Shown here piece by piece: positions 23,537-34,056 of a DNA stretch of 64,000 nt. The stretch comes from Whalleya microplaca (taxonomy: Eukaryota; Ascomycota; Sordariomycetes; Xylariales; Xylariaceae). The notes under the pieces were generated by a model. The model made no database searches. It was not told the DNA's origin and saw only the letters and a program-made list of their open reading frames with translations. Where the stretch lies: NCBI GenBank assembly GCA_022497155.1, contig MU385784.1, positions 62,001 through 126,000 on the forward strand, read 5' to 3'. The translations under genes and the position numbers were made by a program. Within the stretch, counting starts at the first letter, position 1. Each line of letters starts with the position of its first letter.

Positions 23537-24006
23537 ATTTGGCTTATATCTGGAATTGGGGAGGATATCTGATGCGGGATTGGAATTGAGGGACGAGTAA
23601 TGATGCTCTGACGGATGAAATTGGATGGGAACAGGTGGGAGCGATGGAAAATAAGAAGAAGGGAGAGAGGGAGAGAGGGATGGGAAAAGGGGAAAAGCTG
23701 GGGGCAGCAGGAGGGAAACGGTTGACGGTTGCGTTGCGCTTGGGGGGGAAAAAGGCTGCTCAGGCTGGAAGGGGGGGAAATCTGAGAGCACCAGTGCTGA
23801 GAGGGAGGAGGGAGGTGGGAGGTGGGAGGGGACCGGTAAGCTGGGAGCTACTGCGTACGCAAGTGAGTGAGTGAGTGAGAGTGAGCTCGGGGGGAAGGGT
23901 AGACACAGAGAGAGGAGGGGGGTGCGGAGGAGGGAGCTATGGGAGCTTGCTGCTTCCATGCTTCCTTTGCGACCTGCTACCTCTACCCTGTCTGCCTGTT
24001 GCCCCT
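23537..24006. promoter_or_regulatory. Purine-rich upstream region of the acidic-protein gene
   Basis: From about 23630 to 23940 the plus strand is dominated by G and A (GGGAGAGAGGGAGAGAGGG and similar), so the coding strand of the minus-strand gene is CT-rich. CT-rich leaders are common in filamentous fungal promoters. G-run spacing could allow quadruplex or triplex structure; that is inference. Confidence 0.5.
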
Positions 24007-24098
<92 letters not shown>

Positions 24099-24181
24099 NN
24101 NNNNNNNNCCATGCTTCCTTTGCCCCCTGCACCCCCTACCCTGTCGGCCTTTTACCCCCGCCCCCCCCCCCCCCCCCCCCC
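24007..24181. other. 90-G homopolymer, 10-N gap and C-run: likely assembly artefact
   Basis: G runs without interruption from 24007 to 24096, followed by cc, ten N (24099-24108), then cc again. A C-rich run lies at 24160-24181. The ~50 bp before the G run (CCATGCTTCCTTTGC...) recurs just after the gap with changes. This looks like one locus represented twice around a failed homopolymer rather than natural sequence. Confidence 0.85.
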
Positions 24182-27100
24182 GCCCTGTGAAAGGCTGCTG
24201 CCGTCAACTACTACATGTACTTTGTATGTGTGCGATGCGTCCACCCCATTCTTTTGCTGGGCTCCCGCTCAGGTGTCAGGTACCTTTCTGTAGGTTTTGC
24301 CCTTGCGAGGAACATTGATGAAGAGCTGGAGGGTGGCCGTCATTGTGGGCCAGCTAAAAGAGCATCTGGAGAGCCACCAAAAGCCTGTTCGTCACTCAAG
24401 GCTCTGCAAGTGATTGATGATTGGTGTGGTACTCGGATCATCCTCTGGCCAGAGCTGGATCGGGACCGGGGAAGCTCTAAAAAAAGGGAATGGAACAACT
24501 TAACCAGCGTGGAAAAGGTTAGGTGATGTTCGTCGCAGGTGGTTGGTCAATAAGCGACCCACTGAGGATTCCGTATATAGAGGGAAGAACTCATCATCAA
24601 CCTTTCCCCTTCCCCTTGGGGATTTCTCTCCCCCAACTCACCGGTCTGCCGGTCGCGCCAACAGGTCGCTCCAGCAGGTCGCTATCAACGAAAGCTTAAA
24701 CTTGCATACAGACCTGTTCGTTGGGATTTCTCCAAGAGTCCCATTGAGGGAACCTTCGCCAAGGATCGGTAGAAATAGGGATATGGATATGTAATGTGCC
24801 CATTCTGTTAGCGTGACGTGATCTGCTCACTTTCTCCAATTTCATCAATTTTCCACAATGGAGCGTGAATATGCCGGAAGATCCTCCTAGAAGGCAAATC
24901 TCTGAGTGGTGATAGAAACGGAAACTCACACCTCATATATTACCTAGGCAGACTGTGCCGACGTTACTGCATTCACGATCTTGATGTGTGCAGTTAAAAC
25001 TCATGTCCAATTTTCAACTTATTGAGCAGGAATGAATTTCATCATAGACTGGTACACATGTACTTCCAAGGTTGTCTCTGCTGTAGTTGGCATGCCATCG
25101 TGAGTGAGAAGCAAACTAATAAGACTGTACCTTGCTGCAGAGGCGTGGCGCACATTGAGCAAGTAGGTAGACCGTGTATCCCGTACCTGAGCGTTTATAG
25201 TATATAGAGTACGAAATACGTGTACGCATCGTATAACTACCTACCTACCTTTGATAATGGAATTGGACATCGAAAGTTGATGAATGTATGACAGGTAGGA
25301 GACTAAAAGCCAAGAAACAGGGGAAACGCGTAATTTGTAGGATACGCGTCGAAAAGGAACGTGAATGACCATTGCGGTGCGGCACGCGTGGTGATAATAA
25401 AAGCGTGGGTAGACTAGAATGTCCATCTGCCTGCAAGTGATCACATTCGCATTGGGATGCATCTTGTGATAGGAAGTTGTATTTGGAGATACAACACCAG
25501 AGAATACAAGCATTAGGGGGTGGAAATGCTCTCCTTCAAGCAGTAGGTATCACTTCCTCCAAGGCGAAGGAATGTGAATGATGCCGTCCACCGGGGTTGG
25601 GTGCATCAATCGTAAAGTCTTGACGTCTTGACATCCAGTCGGAAGGGATGCAAAAAGAAAGGGAATCCTAGCAGCCTAGCAAACTACCTAGGTACGGAGT
25701 ATGTAAACATGGAAATATGGTTCTTGTAGACAGACCGAAGAACTATCCTCGGCTGGTCAAAAGCAGAGATGAGATTGAATAGGGATTGTAAAAATATATG
25801 ATTTTATATTCATGGTATTCCGTGAAAACCGTCGAATATGTGAAAATTTTTGTTGCTGAGATGAGGATCCGAATTTTGATAATTTCGATTCGGAATCCGG
25901 ATGACCGGCCGTACCAAACTGCAGGTACCTTGGTGCGGTTTACAGTGCGTTTCAGCTACTTCCACCATCATACGTGTACATCCATAGGGCGATTGACAGC
26001 GATGGCCAGCACCAACGGCTAACGTAAGCAAAGTGGTGCCCCTGATCCTTAAGCTTGGCAGTAATTATTATGTATATTGATGAAGACAAAGCGTTTTCAT
26101 TGACATGACCAGCCAGAAATTATAGGTATCTCCGGAACATAACCAATACTCGCTAGAAAAAGCTTAGTTGTACACAATGCAGAACCGTAGTTATCCTTAG
26201 GCAAGGTTTATTACCCATACACAAATAAGAGTGTGTCGTTTATACATATACATATGTAGTATTAGACAGTACAGTAGATAGCTTGGAGGCTACATACTAT
26301 ACTGCATATAGGTAATGTGCTGTAAGCACCAAAGCAAATAGCATTGACTCTGCTTATGATCTAATTTGCTGAAACAACATATCGAGAACTTATAGGTAAA
26401 TAGAGAAGTCTTACAGTTCATACATTAGGTAGTATACTCCGATAGATATAGTCATAAGCAACAAATAGTCACGGATCTGTGAACTGTACGAAGGTCAATG
26501 GGAAATTACTATGACCTTCACAAAATCAACAAGTTGATTGACATCATCATCCTGTGCGTCTGACTGTGTGCCCTTCCTTGCCCAGTGCAAGGGGTCATAA
26601 CCACCAGGTTGTTGTTCACCAGATATTAGGGCGTTCTAGTTCTTTTCCTCTTCTGTCCGCCCCGAGACTCGGCCAGCCAATGAAAAGGCCGGGTCGGCAC
26701 CAAACGCGCTATCCCTGTCCGATGGGAGGGCCACTATCCGTTCCGCGTCCCGCTGTAGGTAATCTCGATTACAGCACCCGCGACTGGTACCTGCTGTACT
26801 TTTTGTATGTAATTCTCGGGCCTGCCGGGGCTGCCGGGGCTGCCGGGTCGCTGACAGGCGTTGTTCGCACAGCTAGTCAGCTGCTAACAGGGTGTTAAGG
26901 GTGCTAAGGTTCAGCTAGGGCCCTCGAGGCCTCAAGGTCCCTCGCAAAGTCAAGACTCGAACATCCACATGTAATTTGGAGCCTTGGATGTATTGCAAAT
27001 CTTGAACGATTTCATGTCGACATCTGTTGACATCGACAACCTTCTTTCCGTAGCGAGGACATAGTTGCGTGCACCTATTAACCTATACATATTGTACCCG

Positions 27101-28200
27101 CTCAGTCGGGAGTGCCTGTGTCTTTTTCCAATTAGGCCGGCAGTTGGACTAATCACATTGAAAGCTGTTGACATACATCATATGTTTTCCATCCTGTTCA
27201 GCTGCTCCCGTCTTCGATATCACAAGTCCTACCTCATCAACCTCCCACCCGGACCAACCTTGACCTGGAGCTAGAGCTAAGAAGAAGAAGGGGGAAAATA
27301 AAAAGGCAAAAAAAAGAAAAGATGCACTTGTCCATGGCATAGTTGCATGCCCGTCCAATCCCCTCTGTGTCTTTCTTCCCCGACCAAGCAGCATACACTT
27401 CCATCATCATCATCATCCCGAAAGTCAATGCAGGCGGGCAAGCATCGTGTTCCCTCAACTCAGACATACATACACTTTAGCTTCACCTTAGCCCACCTCA
27501 CCCACACCCACACCCACACCCACACCCACACACGGGACGACAAGAAAGAGAAGGAGCAGGAGTTAGGAGCAAGAGCAATATCGAGCCTCCTTACTTGTTG
27601 TTACACGCGTTCGACGATAGCAGTTATGGAAGGCTCCTGAGTCCCATTTGCCCACAAACCTACTACTTACCTACCTACCTTTCTACTTACTTTACCTTCG
27701 TACCTCTCCATTCACCTGAACTGCCATATTCACCCTTCAATTCCCCGACCTGTGGTGATTGCTAGCGATACCCGATACCCAATTACCCGACCTGATACCC
27801 GACCAACTGGATCCGACTGTTTGACTGGACTGTCTGTATCTGTCGATATTGTACCGATCGTCGTTTTGCCCGTTTCGAGTCATCGCTCCTGGACCAAACT
27901 ACCCACAACCGTGCATGCACCTGGACTTTTCTGTCGCCTCACATTCCAACATATGTACCATTGAAGGAAACTGTACGACAGACAGAAGGATAGGGCCTAG
28001 TCTTCTTAGTCTTTGGTGACACTATCCAGCCTTGGGGAGCTTGTTGTTTGTCCTCCAGTCTAAACTAAGGTATCAGCTCAGTCGAGCTTGACGTACTATA
28101 CACACTTTGGGCTGGCGTGTCTCGGAGAAACTGGCAGGGTCCCTGGCTAGCTTGGCAAAGAAAGGAATAACAACAATAACACGAGTGTGCACCCTGCACC
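24182..28200. other. 4-kb intergenic region upstream of the RabGAP gene
   Basis: No supported gene. Frames at 24215-24526 and 26554-26898 lack families. There are a CTACCTACCTACCT tract near 25239, a short CCGGGGCTGCCGGGGCTGCCGGG repeat near 26823, a (CACACC)n tract near 27505-27533 and a CT-rich stretch from 27640 on. The last ~600 bp should be the promoter and 5' leader of the RabGAP gene. Confidence 0.5.
27505..27533 (+). repeat. (CACACC)n simple repeat
   Basis: About five hexamer units, part of the upstream region of the RabGAP gene. Confidence 0.8.
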
Positions 28201-31200
28201 ATGGCGCGGGCGATGGGCGTGTCCGACCCTGTTATATATCCCGAATACCAGCAACAAGAAAGAAACACCGGCTATCCCAGAAGTGTGACACCATCAGGTT
28301 CAAGATCAGGTCCAAGGCCAGGCCCAAGTCCTGGTGGTGGGTCGCTCACGCCAAATATCAGACAGGAACGCAGTATGCACTCGAGAGATTATCGTTCTCA
28401 CGCATTCCGAGGCCAGGATTCGAAACACCCCCCGGCCCCGTCCCCGTCCTACCGCAGTGGACATCCAAACTTTGACGGCGACACCAACAACGCGAACAAA
28501 GAGGCAGACTACTACAACAATGCCGACTACGACAATGACCCGCACAATAATCCTACTGCTCTCACCACTCCCTTCAACAACTTCAATCCCAACTCACACT
28601 CACAATTCCCTGAACTAGGTTACTCTTCTTCGCCTCGACTAGCGCCAGCGCCGTACCCCAGCACGCCACGCTCTCCACGCTCTCCTCGATGGGATTCTCT
28701 AGCTCATGGCAACAACCCTTACTACGACCGAGCTGCTGTGTCTACCCCTGCCTCGCCCGTTTCCACCACTTTTCCCAGCAGACCGGCCAATTCGACAGGT
28801 GAGCCGGAGCATGACCTCGATACCTTCGACTCCGAGATAAGAGATGAATTTGCTCCTTTGCCGACGACCAAGTTAAACAGCGCGGAACCTTTACTTGTGG
28901 ACAACTTCTCGAGGCCTCGAGGTGCAAGTATTAAGCAACCCTATCAGGAGTCTCCGCGTGGCCGGCCAACGAATTACCCGCAAACCGAACAGAATCACCC
29001 TGACATGAACCACCCGATCTCGTGGCCACGAGAGCGAGGTCAATCCATATCTTCCAACCAATCTACCGCCACCTACGCGTCTCTCCCTACTCGTTCCGAT
29101 ATATACGCACGCGAAAACGTCCGGGGAAGGGGTCGACAACCGAATCCACCGCCTACACGTCCTCCGGTGACATACCGCCGAGCCGAGAGTAGCGAGCCTG
29201 CTTTTGCTAGGGATCCTATGCCTCGAATGGCCTCGGCGCCCAACGACGAGCTTCGATCCAGTTTTCGATCCCAGCTTTCGGCTTCCACCGCACAAGGCAC
29301 CGTGGCGACGGAGAGGAGCAGTGTCGCGACTAAGAGTAGCTCTGTCACTTCCGTCTACGGTGGGGTTGACGACGGACTTAGTGTTGAGGACGTTATGGGG
29401 ATGTACATGAGGGGATTCTGCGACGACTCGGCACCTGAGGACAACGACGAGGCCGAAGGATCGAGACCGCCTACAGGGAGATCGGAGCTGAGCAGGAGAA
29501 AGACGGCCATGTTGGAGGCCATGGGTGATCCTATAACGATGCTTAAGCCGCCCGTTGAGGCCTCAGATGAAGGTCCAGCGCCGCGAGACTCCACTGCTAT
29601 ATTGGGTCTTATAGATAGGCCCGCTTCCTCTCCCACAACAGCTTCCCCGCCGATAGCTTTGGGGGGCCTGGCAGAGGCGGCGGAAGAAGTAACAGAACCA
29701 GAAGAAGAACCAGAAGAAGCATGGCCAGCACTGCCAGCAGAGCCAGCCGAGCCAACAGAGTCAACTGAGCCAACAGGACCAACAGGACCAACAGGACCAG
29801 TAGAAGATGCAGAAAAAACTACTGAACCAGCAGAGGCGGTGGAGCGAAGGCAGCCGTCCATAAGTATGGATCCTGCTGCTAAATTTGACGTTGCCACAAA
29901 CGACGGAGGTGATGATATGGATCGCCCGCGACCAAAGCGACGGGGGACCAATTTGACCCATCTAACTACCCTTACTACTACAGATGACGAGGGCCGGGAT
30001 CGCTATGGGTTTAGAAAGGGCACTCAGTATATTACCCGAGAACAGTACGACGGGTGGAACCAAGGGTACACGGATTACCTAGCACGAAGGCGGAAAAAGT
30101 GGCTCGTGTTCCTGAAGGAGAACGGGTTGATGACGGATAGCCCGAACCGATTCCCTCCTCGATCTGCCAAAGCAAAGCGATTCGTCCGGAAAGGAATTCC
30201 TCCTGATTGGAGAGGCGCGGCCTGGTTCTATTATGCCGGCGGCCCAGCTATCGTCGCGAAGCATGCAGGATTGTATGATGATCTCCTGACGCGAAGGGCC
30301 AAGGACGTCGATATCGATGCTATCGAGCGCGACTTACATCGTACATTTCCGGACAATATCAGGTTTCGTTCTCAGTCGGGACTTGCTACGCCCGATTCCG
30401 CTGCCCCTAAACGAAATAGCGTACAGACTCTCCGAGAAGGACGCAAAGGCGAGGATACAGCCATGATCGTATCCCTACGCCGGGTGCTCCGTGCGTTCTC
30501 TATCTACAATCCTCGTATCGGCTATTGCCAATCTCTCAACTTCATTGCTGGGTTACTCTTGCTCTTCGTGGAATCCGAGGAACATGCCTTCTGGTTACTT
30601 AATATCATAACCAGAGTCCACCTCCCCGGAACGCATGAAACGAGTTTAGAGGGCGCTAACGTCGATCTCGGCGTGCTGATGTCTGCATTGAGGGAGTCGA
30701 TGCCTGCGGTATGGGCCAAGATTGGAGGCGAGCTGGACGGGACGGATGTTGCGAGGCCCAGGGGCCGGAGACCGAAGAATCGAGTCCCCGAACCAACACG
30801 ACTTCCGCCCATCACTCTCTGCATGACCGCCTGGTTTATGAGCTGTTACATCGGCACTTTACCTATCGAGAGCACATTGCGAGTATGGGATGTATTCTTT
30901 TACGAAGGATCCAAGACACTCTTCCGCATTGCCCTGGCCATTTTCAAAATCGGCGAGGGTGAAATCAAGGCCGTGCGAGACCCCATGGAGATTTTCCAAG
31001 TGGTGCAGACGATACCTCGAAGGCTCCTCGACGCGAACGGACTGATGGAAGCCTGCTTTCGCCGCCGCAATGGCTTCGGTCACCTTAGTCAGGAGACCGT
31101 AGACCAGAAGAGGCAGGAGAGGCGGGAGCAGGTGAAGGCCGAGCGCGAGAAGAGGATGTCCATCCGTGACGGGGGCGTCGTTGCCGACATCGACGTCAAG

Positions 31201-31266
31201 AGAAAGCACACACTCTTCAGCCGACACCGGGATCGGGACATGACGTTTCCTGCCGCGATGAGGTGA
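28201..31266 (+). CDS. TBC-domain RabGAP, Msb3/Msb4 (Gyp3) type
   Basis: GTPase-activating protein for Rab GTPases; yeast Msb3/Msb4 act on Sec4 in polarised secretion. One exon, 1021 residues. The first ~590 residues are low-complexity (Ser, Pro, Asn, Glu) and include a TEPTGPTGPTGPVEDAE repeat near 515-535. Then comes the Msb3-specific lead-in RYGFRKGTQYITREQYDGW, and the TBC domain from about 660 to 940. Both catalytic fingers are present: IERDLHRTFPDN (IxxDxxR, near 707) and IGYCQSLNF (YxQ, near 775). FMSCYIGTLPIESTLRVWD and FYEGSKTLFRIALAIFK also match the group. The family is clear; the exact Rab target here is inferred from yeast. The start at 28201 is the first ATG of the frame; the N-terminal tail is too variable to confirm it. 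Confidence 0.93.
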   Translation: MARAMGVSDPVIYPEYQQQERNTGYPRSVTPSGSRSGPRPGPSPGGGSLTPNIRQERSMHSRDYRSHAFRGQDSKHPPAPSPSYRSGHPNFDGDTNNANKEADYYNNADYDNDPHNNPTALTTPFNNFNPNSHSQFPELGYSSSPRLAPAPYPSTPRSPRSPRWDSLAHGNNPYYDRAAVSTPASPVSTTFPSRPANSTGEPEHDLDTFDSEIRDEFAPLPTTKLNSAEPLLVDNFSRPRGASIKQPYQESPRGRPTNYPQTEQNHPDMNHPISWPRERGQSISSNQSTATYASLPTRSDIYARENVRGRGRQPNPPPTRPPVTYRRAESSEPAFARDPMPRMASAPNDELRSSFRSQLSASTAQGTVATERSSVATKSSSVTSVYGGVDDGLSVEDVMGMYMRGFCDDSAPEDNDEAEGSRPPTGRSELSRRKTAMLEAMGDPITMLKPPVEASDEGPAPRDSTAILGLIDRPASSPTTASPPIALGGLAEAAEEVTEPEEEPEEAWPALPAEPAEPTESTEPTGPTGPTGPVEDAEKTTEPAEAVERRQPSISMDPAAKFDVATNDGGDDMDRPRPKRRGTNLTHLTTLTTTDDEGRDRYGFRKGTQYITREQYDGWNQGYTDYLARRRKKWLVFLKENGLMTDSPNRFPPRSAKAKRFVRKGIPPDWRGAAWFYYAGGPAIVAKHAGLYDDLLTRRAKDVDIDAIERDLHRTFPDNIRFRSQSGLATPDSAAPKRNSVQTLREGRKGEDTAMIVSLRRVLRAFSIYNPRIGYCQSLNFIAGLLLLFVESEEHAFWLLNIITRVHLPGTHETSLEGANVDLGVLMSALRESMPAVWAKIGGELDGTDVARPRGRRPKNRVPEPTRLPPITLCMTAWFMSCYIGTLPIESTLRVWDVFFYEGSKTLFRIALAIFKIGEGEIKAVRDPMEIFQVVQTIPRRLLDANGLMEACFRRRNGFGHLSQETVDQKRQERREQVKAEREKRMSIRDGGVVADIDVKRKHTLFSRHRDRDMTFPAAMR

Positions 31267-32689
31267 CTTTCATCTTAAGTGACCTAGCACAGATGCCCCA
31301 ATTTTCTCCAATCTCGTTTCTCGGAAGGCCGTCAGGCGACACCATAAATATCCACGCAAGAAATGGCAAGAGCCATATGCCTGTTACTTCTCAACTCAAT
31401 TTACGACACGCAGCAGGCATCTGCGGTCTCGCCCACTGCTCCGTCTCGAGCATGATGAACATTTTCCTTTGTTGCAGCATTTATAAAGCTCTGACGACAT
31501 ATTACGACATGACGGCGCTCTCGGTAACGGATATCCAGTTGATAGGAGGCGAAGAGACCAGATCAGATCGCAAACCACCGTACTTATACCATATGCTTGT
31601 GTGGATTTTCAACTAGCTCGACTTTGTGCAGGACAGGAGAAGAAGAAGCAACATAGTGGACCAGATAAAGCAATGGAACGGAGAGACAACAGATGGTTGC
31701 TAGAGTCCGCTGCTACAGTCTATTCACCAGATACGGCACCGAGCCACTTTGAGATCGACTCCCTGAAGAGAGCATTGTACCGATCGATTCTGCGTGGGGA
31801 GGATTCAATAGACCCGATGATGGGATCTATCTATGTATCCGTTGGTTTGCATGGCATGGTATATATGGCATGGCGACGGCAAATGGCAAAGGGGCAAAAA
31901 AAGATTACGGTTAGGTAGACTACTTAGAGTGTGCATGTGTCTGTTGCATTAGAGCGAGCGGGGTTTTTGTCAAAGCATTGTGACCGGGGCGTGTGTGTGT
32001 GTATAGCATTATTCAATGACCAAAAAAAGTGAAAAACACTACATCTGTTCGTTCCTCTGATCTGATTGTGTGTGTGTAGTGCTCCTTGTTGAGTTGATAT
32101 ATTTGCTGCAATGTGTTGAACGGGTGAGAGTTGACTGGATGGTTGACTGACACATGGATGCCACCTCCCCCTTTTTGGTAATCGTAGCTCTGGAATGTGT
32201 AACTGGGCTCACTCAATATGAAGGGACTACTTGCTCATATTTCCATCCATTTTATTATTCTCCCTGTAATTTCACGGCTACCTCATTATTACAACTGAAA
32301 TCTCGTCGAGCACAGATCCCTGGTTTTTTTGGCAAATGACGCAAAACACAAAACTAAACGCCGAACGATGTCTATGCTCGAGATGAGTCCCTTCGAAATC
32401 GCCGCGCTGCGGCATTACCATGATAGATTATGGCCCCCCCAACGGCTACCCGTATGAGTTCTAACGAAACCGCGTCCAGATCAATGCTCTCTTCCCATAA
32501 ATGATTATCCTCCACGATAAAGTCAGTGCTGGGACGGCCAAGTCTGCCCATCGTCTGGTAGAAGGGCTGCTTTGCTGTGCTTAGTACCTAGCAGCTAAGC
32601 CCATCATCCATCCGTAGATAGATAGAAGACATTCCAGCACCCCATTCACCCATCTATCTTCCTAGGAATTACTACCCAACCTAGCCCGC
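31267..32689. other. Convergent intergenic region
   Basis: Between the 3' ends of the RabGAP (plus) and E2 (minus) genes. A 117-codon frame at 31263-31616 follows the RabGAP stop but has no family and is probably 3' untranslated sequence. A TGTGTGTGTG tract lies near 31990. Confidence 0.5.
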
Positions 32690-33318
32690 TTACTTCCCGC
32701 CCGGCGCGGCCTTGCCCGAGGCGTACCTAGCGACGTAGGCGCGGGCGTTCTTCTCGAACTCGGCGCGCTGGCCACGGAACTCGTCGGCGATGCGGGACTC
32801 GAGGGGGTCGTCGGGGTTGGGCTCGACGAGCAGCTGGCGGACGGCGTCGAGCACGCCGGCGACGCGGGAGGCGGGCTTCCAGTTCTCGGGCTTGAGCGCG
32901 GCCAGGCAGATGCTGCCCTCGGCGTCGTTGGTCACGTTCGGGTGGTAGATGCGCGTGCGGAACTTCGCCGTCGGCGCCTTGAACGGGTAGTCCGCCGGCA
33001 GCGTCAGCAGGAGCTCGAACACGCCCCCCGCGTACACCGTGTTGGGCGGCCCCGCCAGGGTTACGGCCCACGTCCGGATGTCGGACTCCGAGGGCAGGGA
33101 GACGGATATGCCTGCCGGTGGGGAGGTGGTGCATTCTTGGAGCTCCTGGAGAGGGGGGTGGGTGTTGTTAGTTAGTTAGTTGTCGGGTGGATTGAAGCTA
33201 AGTTGGGTTGGGAAGGCAAGAAGAAGGGTGTATGTGTGTATGTGTGTATGTGTGTGTGTGACAGTTGCTTAGTTGCTTGATTACTTACCTTGGTTATGCG
33301 CTTCTGTGATGCGGCCAT
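32690..33318 (-). CDS. Ubiquitin-conjugating enzyme E2
   Basis: Carries activated ubiquitin as a thioester and passes it to substrates with an E3. Two exons: a 30-nt first exon encoding MAASQKRITK (33289-33318) and 32690-33145, total about 161 residues, the size of a minimal UBC fold. HPN is at 78-80 and the catalytic cysteine is Cys90 in GSICLAALKPENWKPASRV. The NWKP after the cysteine recalls UBE2L3/UbcH7, while the N-terminal KRITKELQE recalls the UBE2D/Ubc4 branch; I cannot place it to a single orthologue. The coding strand is very GC-rich compared with its flanks. Simple TGTG repeats lie inside the intron, near 33232-33260. Confidence 0.92.
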
Positions 33319-34056
33319 TGTGATACTATCTACCCGTAGGGAGTAATTTCTTGGCTAGGTTGGCTGGTGATCGTTTGTGGTGTTACTTCTAAGCAGTGTA
33401 AGACTGAAAGTCCAGATAGAGGAAGTGGGTGAAGAGAGAGATATAGAGGTGATAGTGAGGTATTACGACCCAATTTATGTTCTAGACTCCCGTTCACTGC
33501 CTGAGAAGGAGGTAGGTATGATGATGCGTTGGTAGAACAGCCAGCTGAGACCTGGGCGAATATCCTGGGCGAATAACTTGGAACAGTGAAGCTGCTGGGC
33601 TGAGGCGGGGCAGTCGGGAGTTGCTTAGGTTCATGCCCCTCATCGCCCCTCCGTAGCTCTCAGACCCACAGGAAACCTTGATGGGACGCGCCACCTAATC
33701 TACCTTAGGTAATAGGGCAGGTGAGCTTCAGGGGTGCATTGCACTACCTAGATACATACATACATTAGGTACTTACGCTGCTACGTCACATGCAAAGAGA
33801 TGAACCATGATGTATGTCCATACATGTATTCATGTTGTAGCTTGAGAACGCAAGTAAGATGTAGATGTGTTGTAGGAGTATCAGCAGGAGAATGTAATCA
33901 TTGACTCTAAAACATAAAGTAGAAAGAAAACCACCATCAAAAGGTCTCTTTCATGTCAATACCAGTATTTTCAAGACAGATCTTGAAAGCCAGCTTTTGA
34001 TGTAAGTAGTATAGAAACCAATACATTGCTGCCCCTATAGACATTTCATTGTCATC
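33319..34056. other. Intergenic between E2 promoter and cwf19 3' end
   Basis: No gene is supported; a 66-codon frame at 33494-33694 has no family. Contains several TACATACATAC / TAGGTA strings common in intergenic DNA of this window. Confidence 0.5.

Noticed and set aside
23871..24318. Long poly-Gly / poly-Pro frames across the G run and gap
   Set aside because: Products of the 90-G homopolymer and N gap; not real proteins.
31263..31616. 117-codon frame immediately after the RabGAP stop
   Set aside because: Overlaps the RabGAP stop codon and has no family; read as 3' untranslated sequence.
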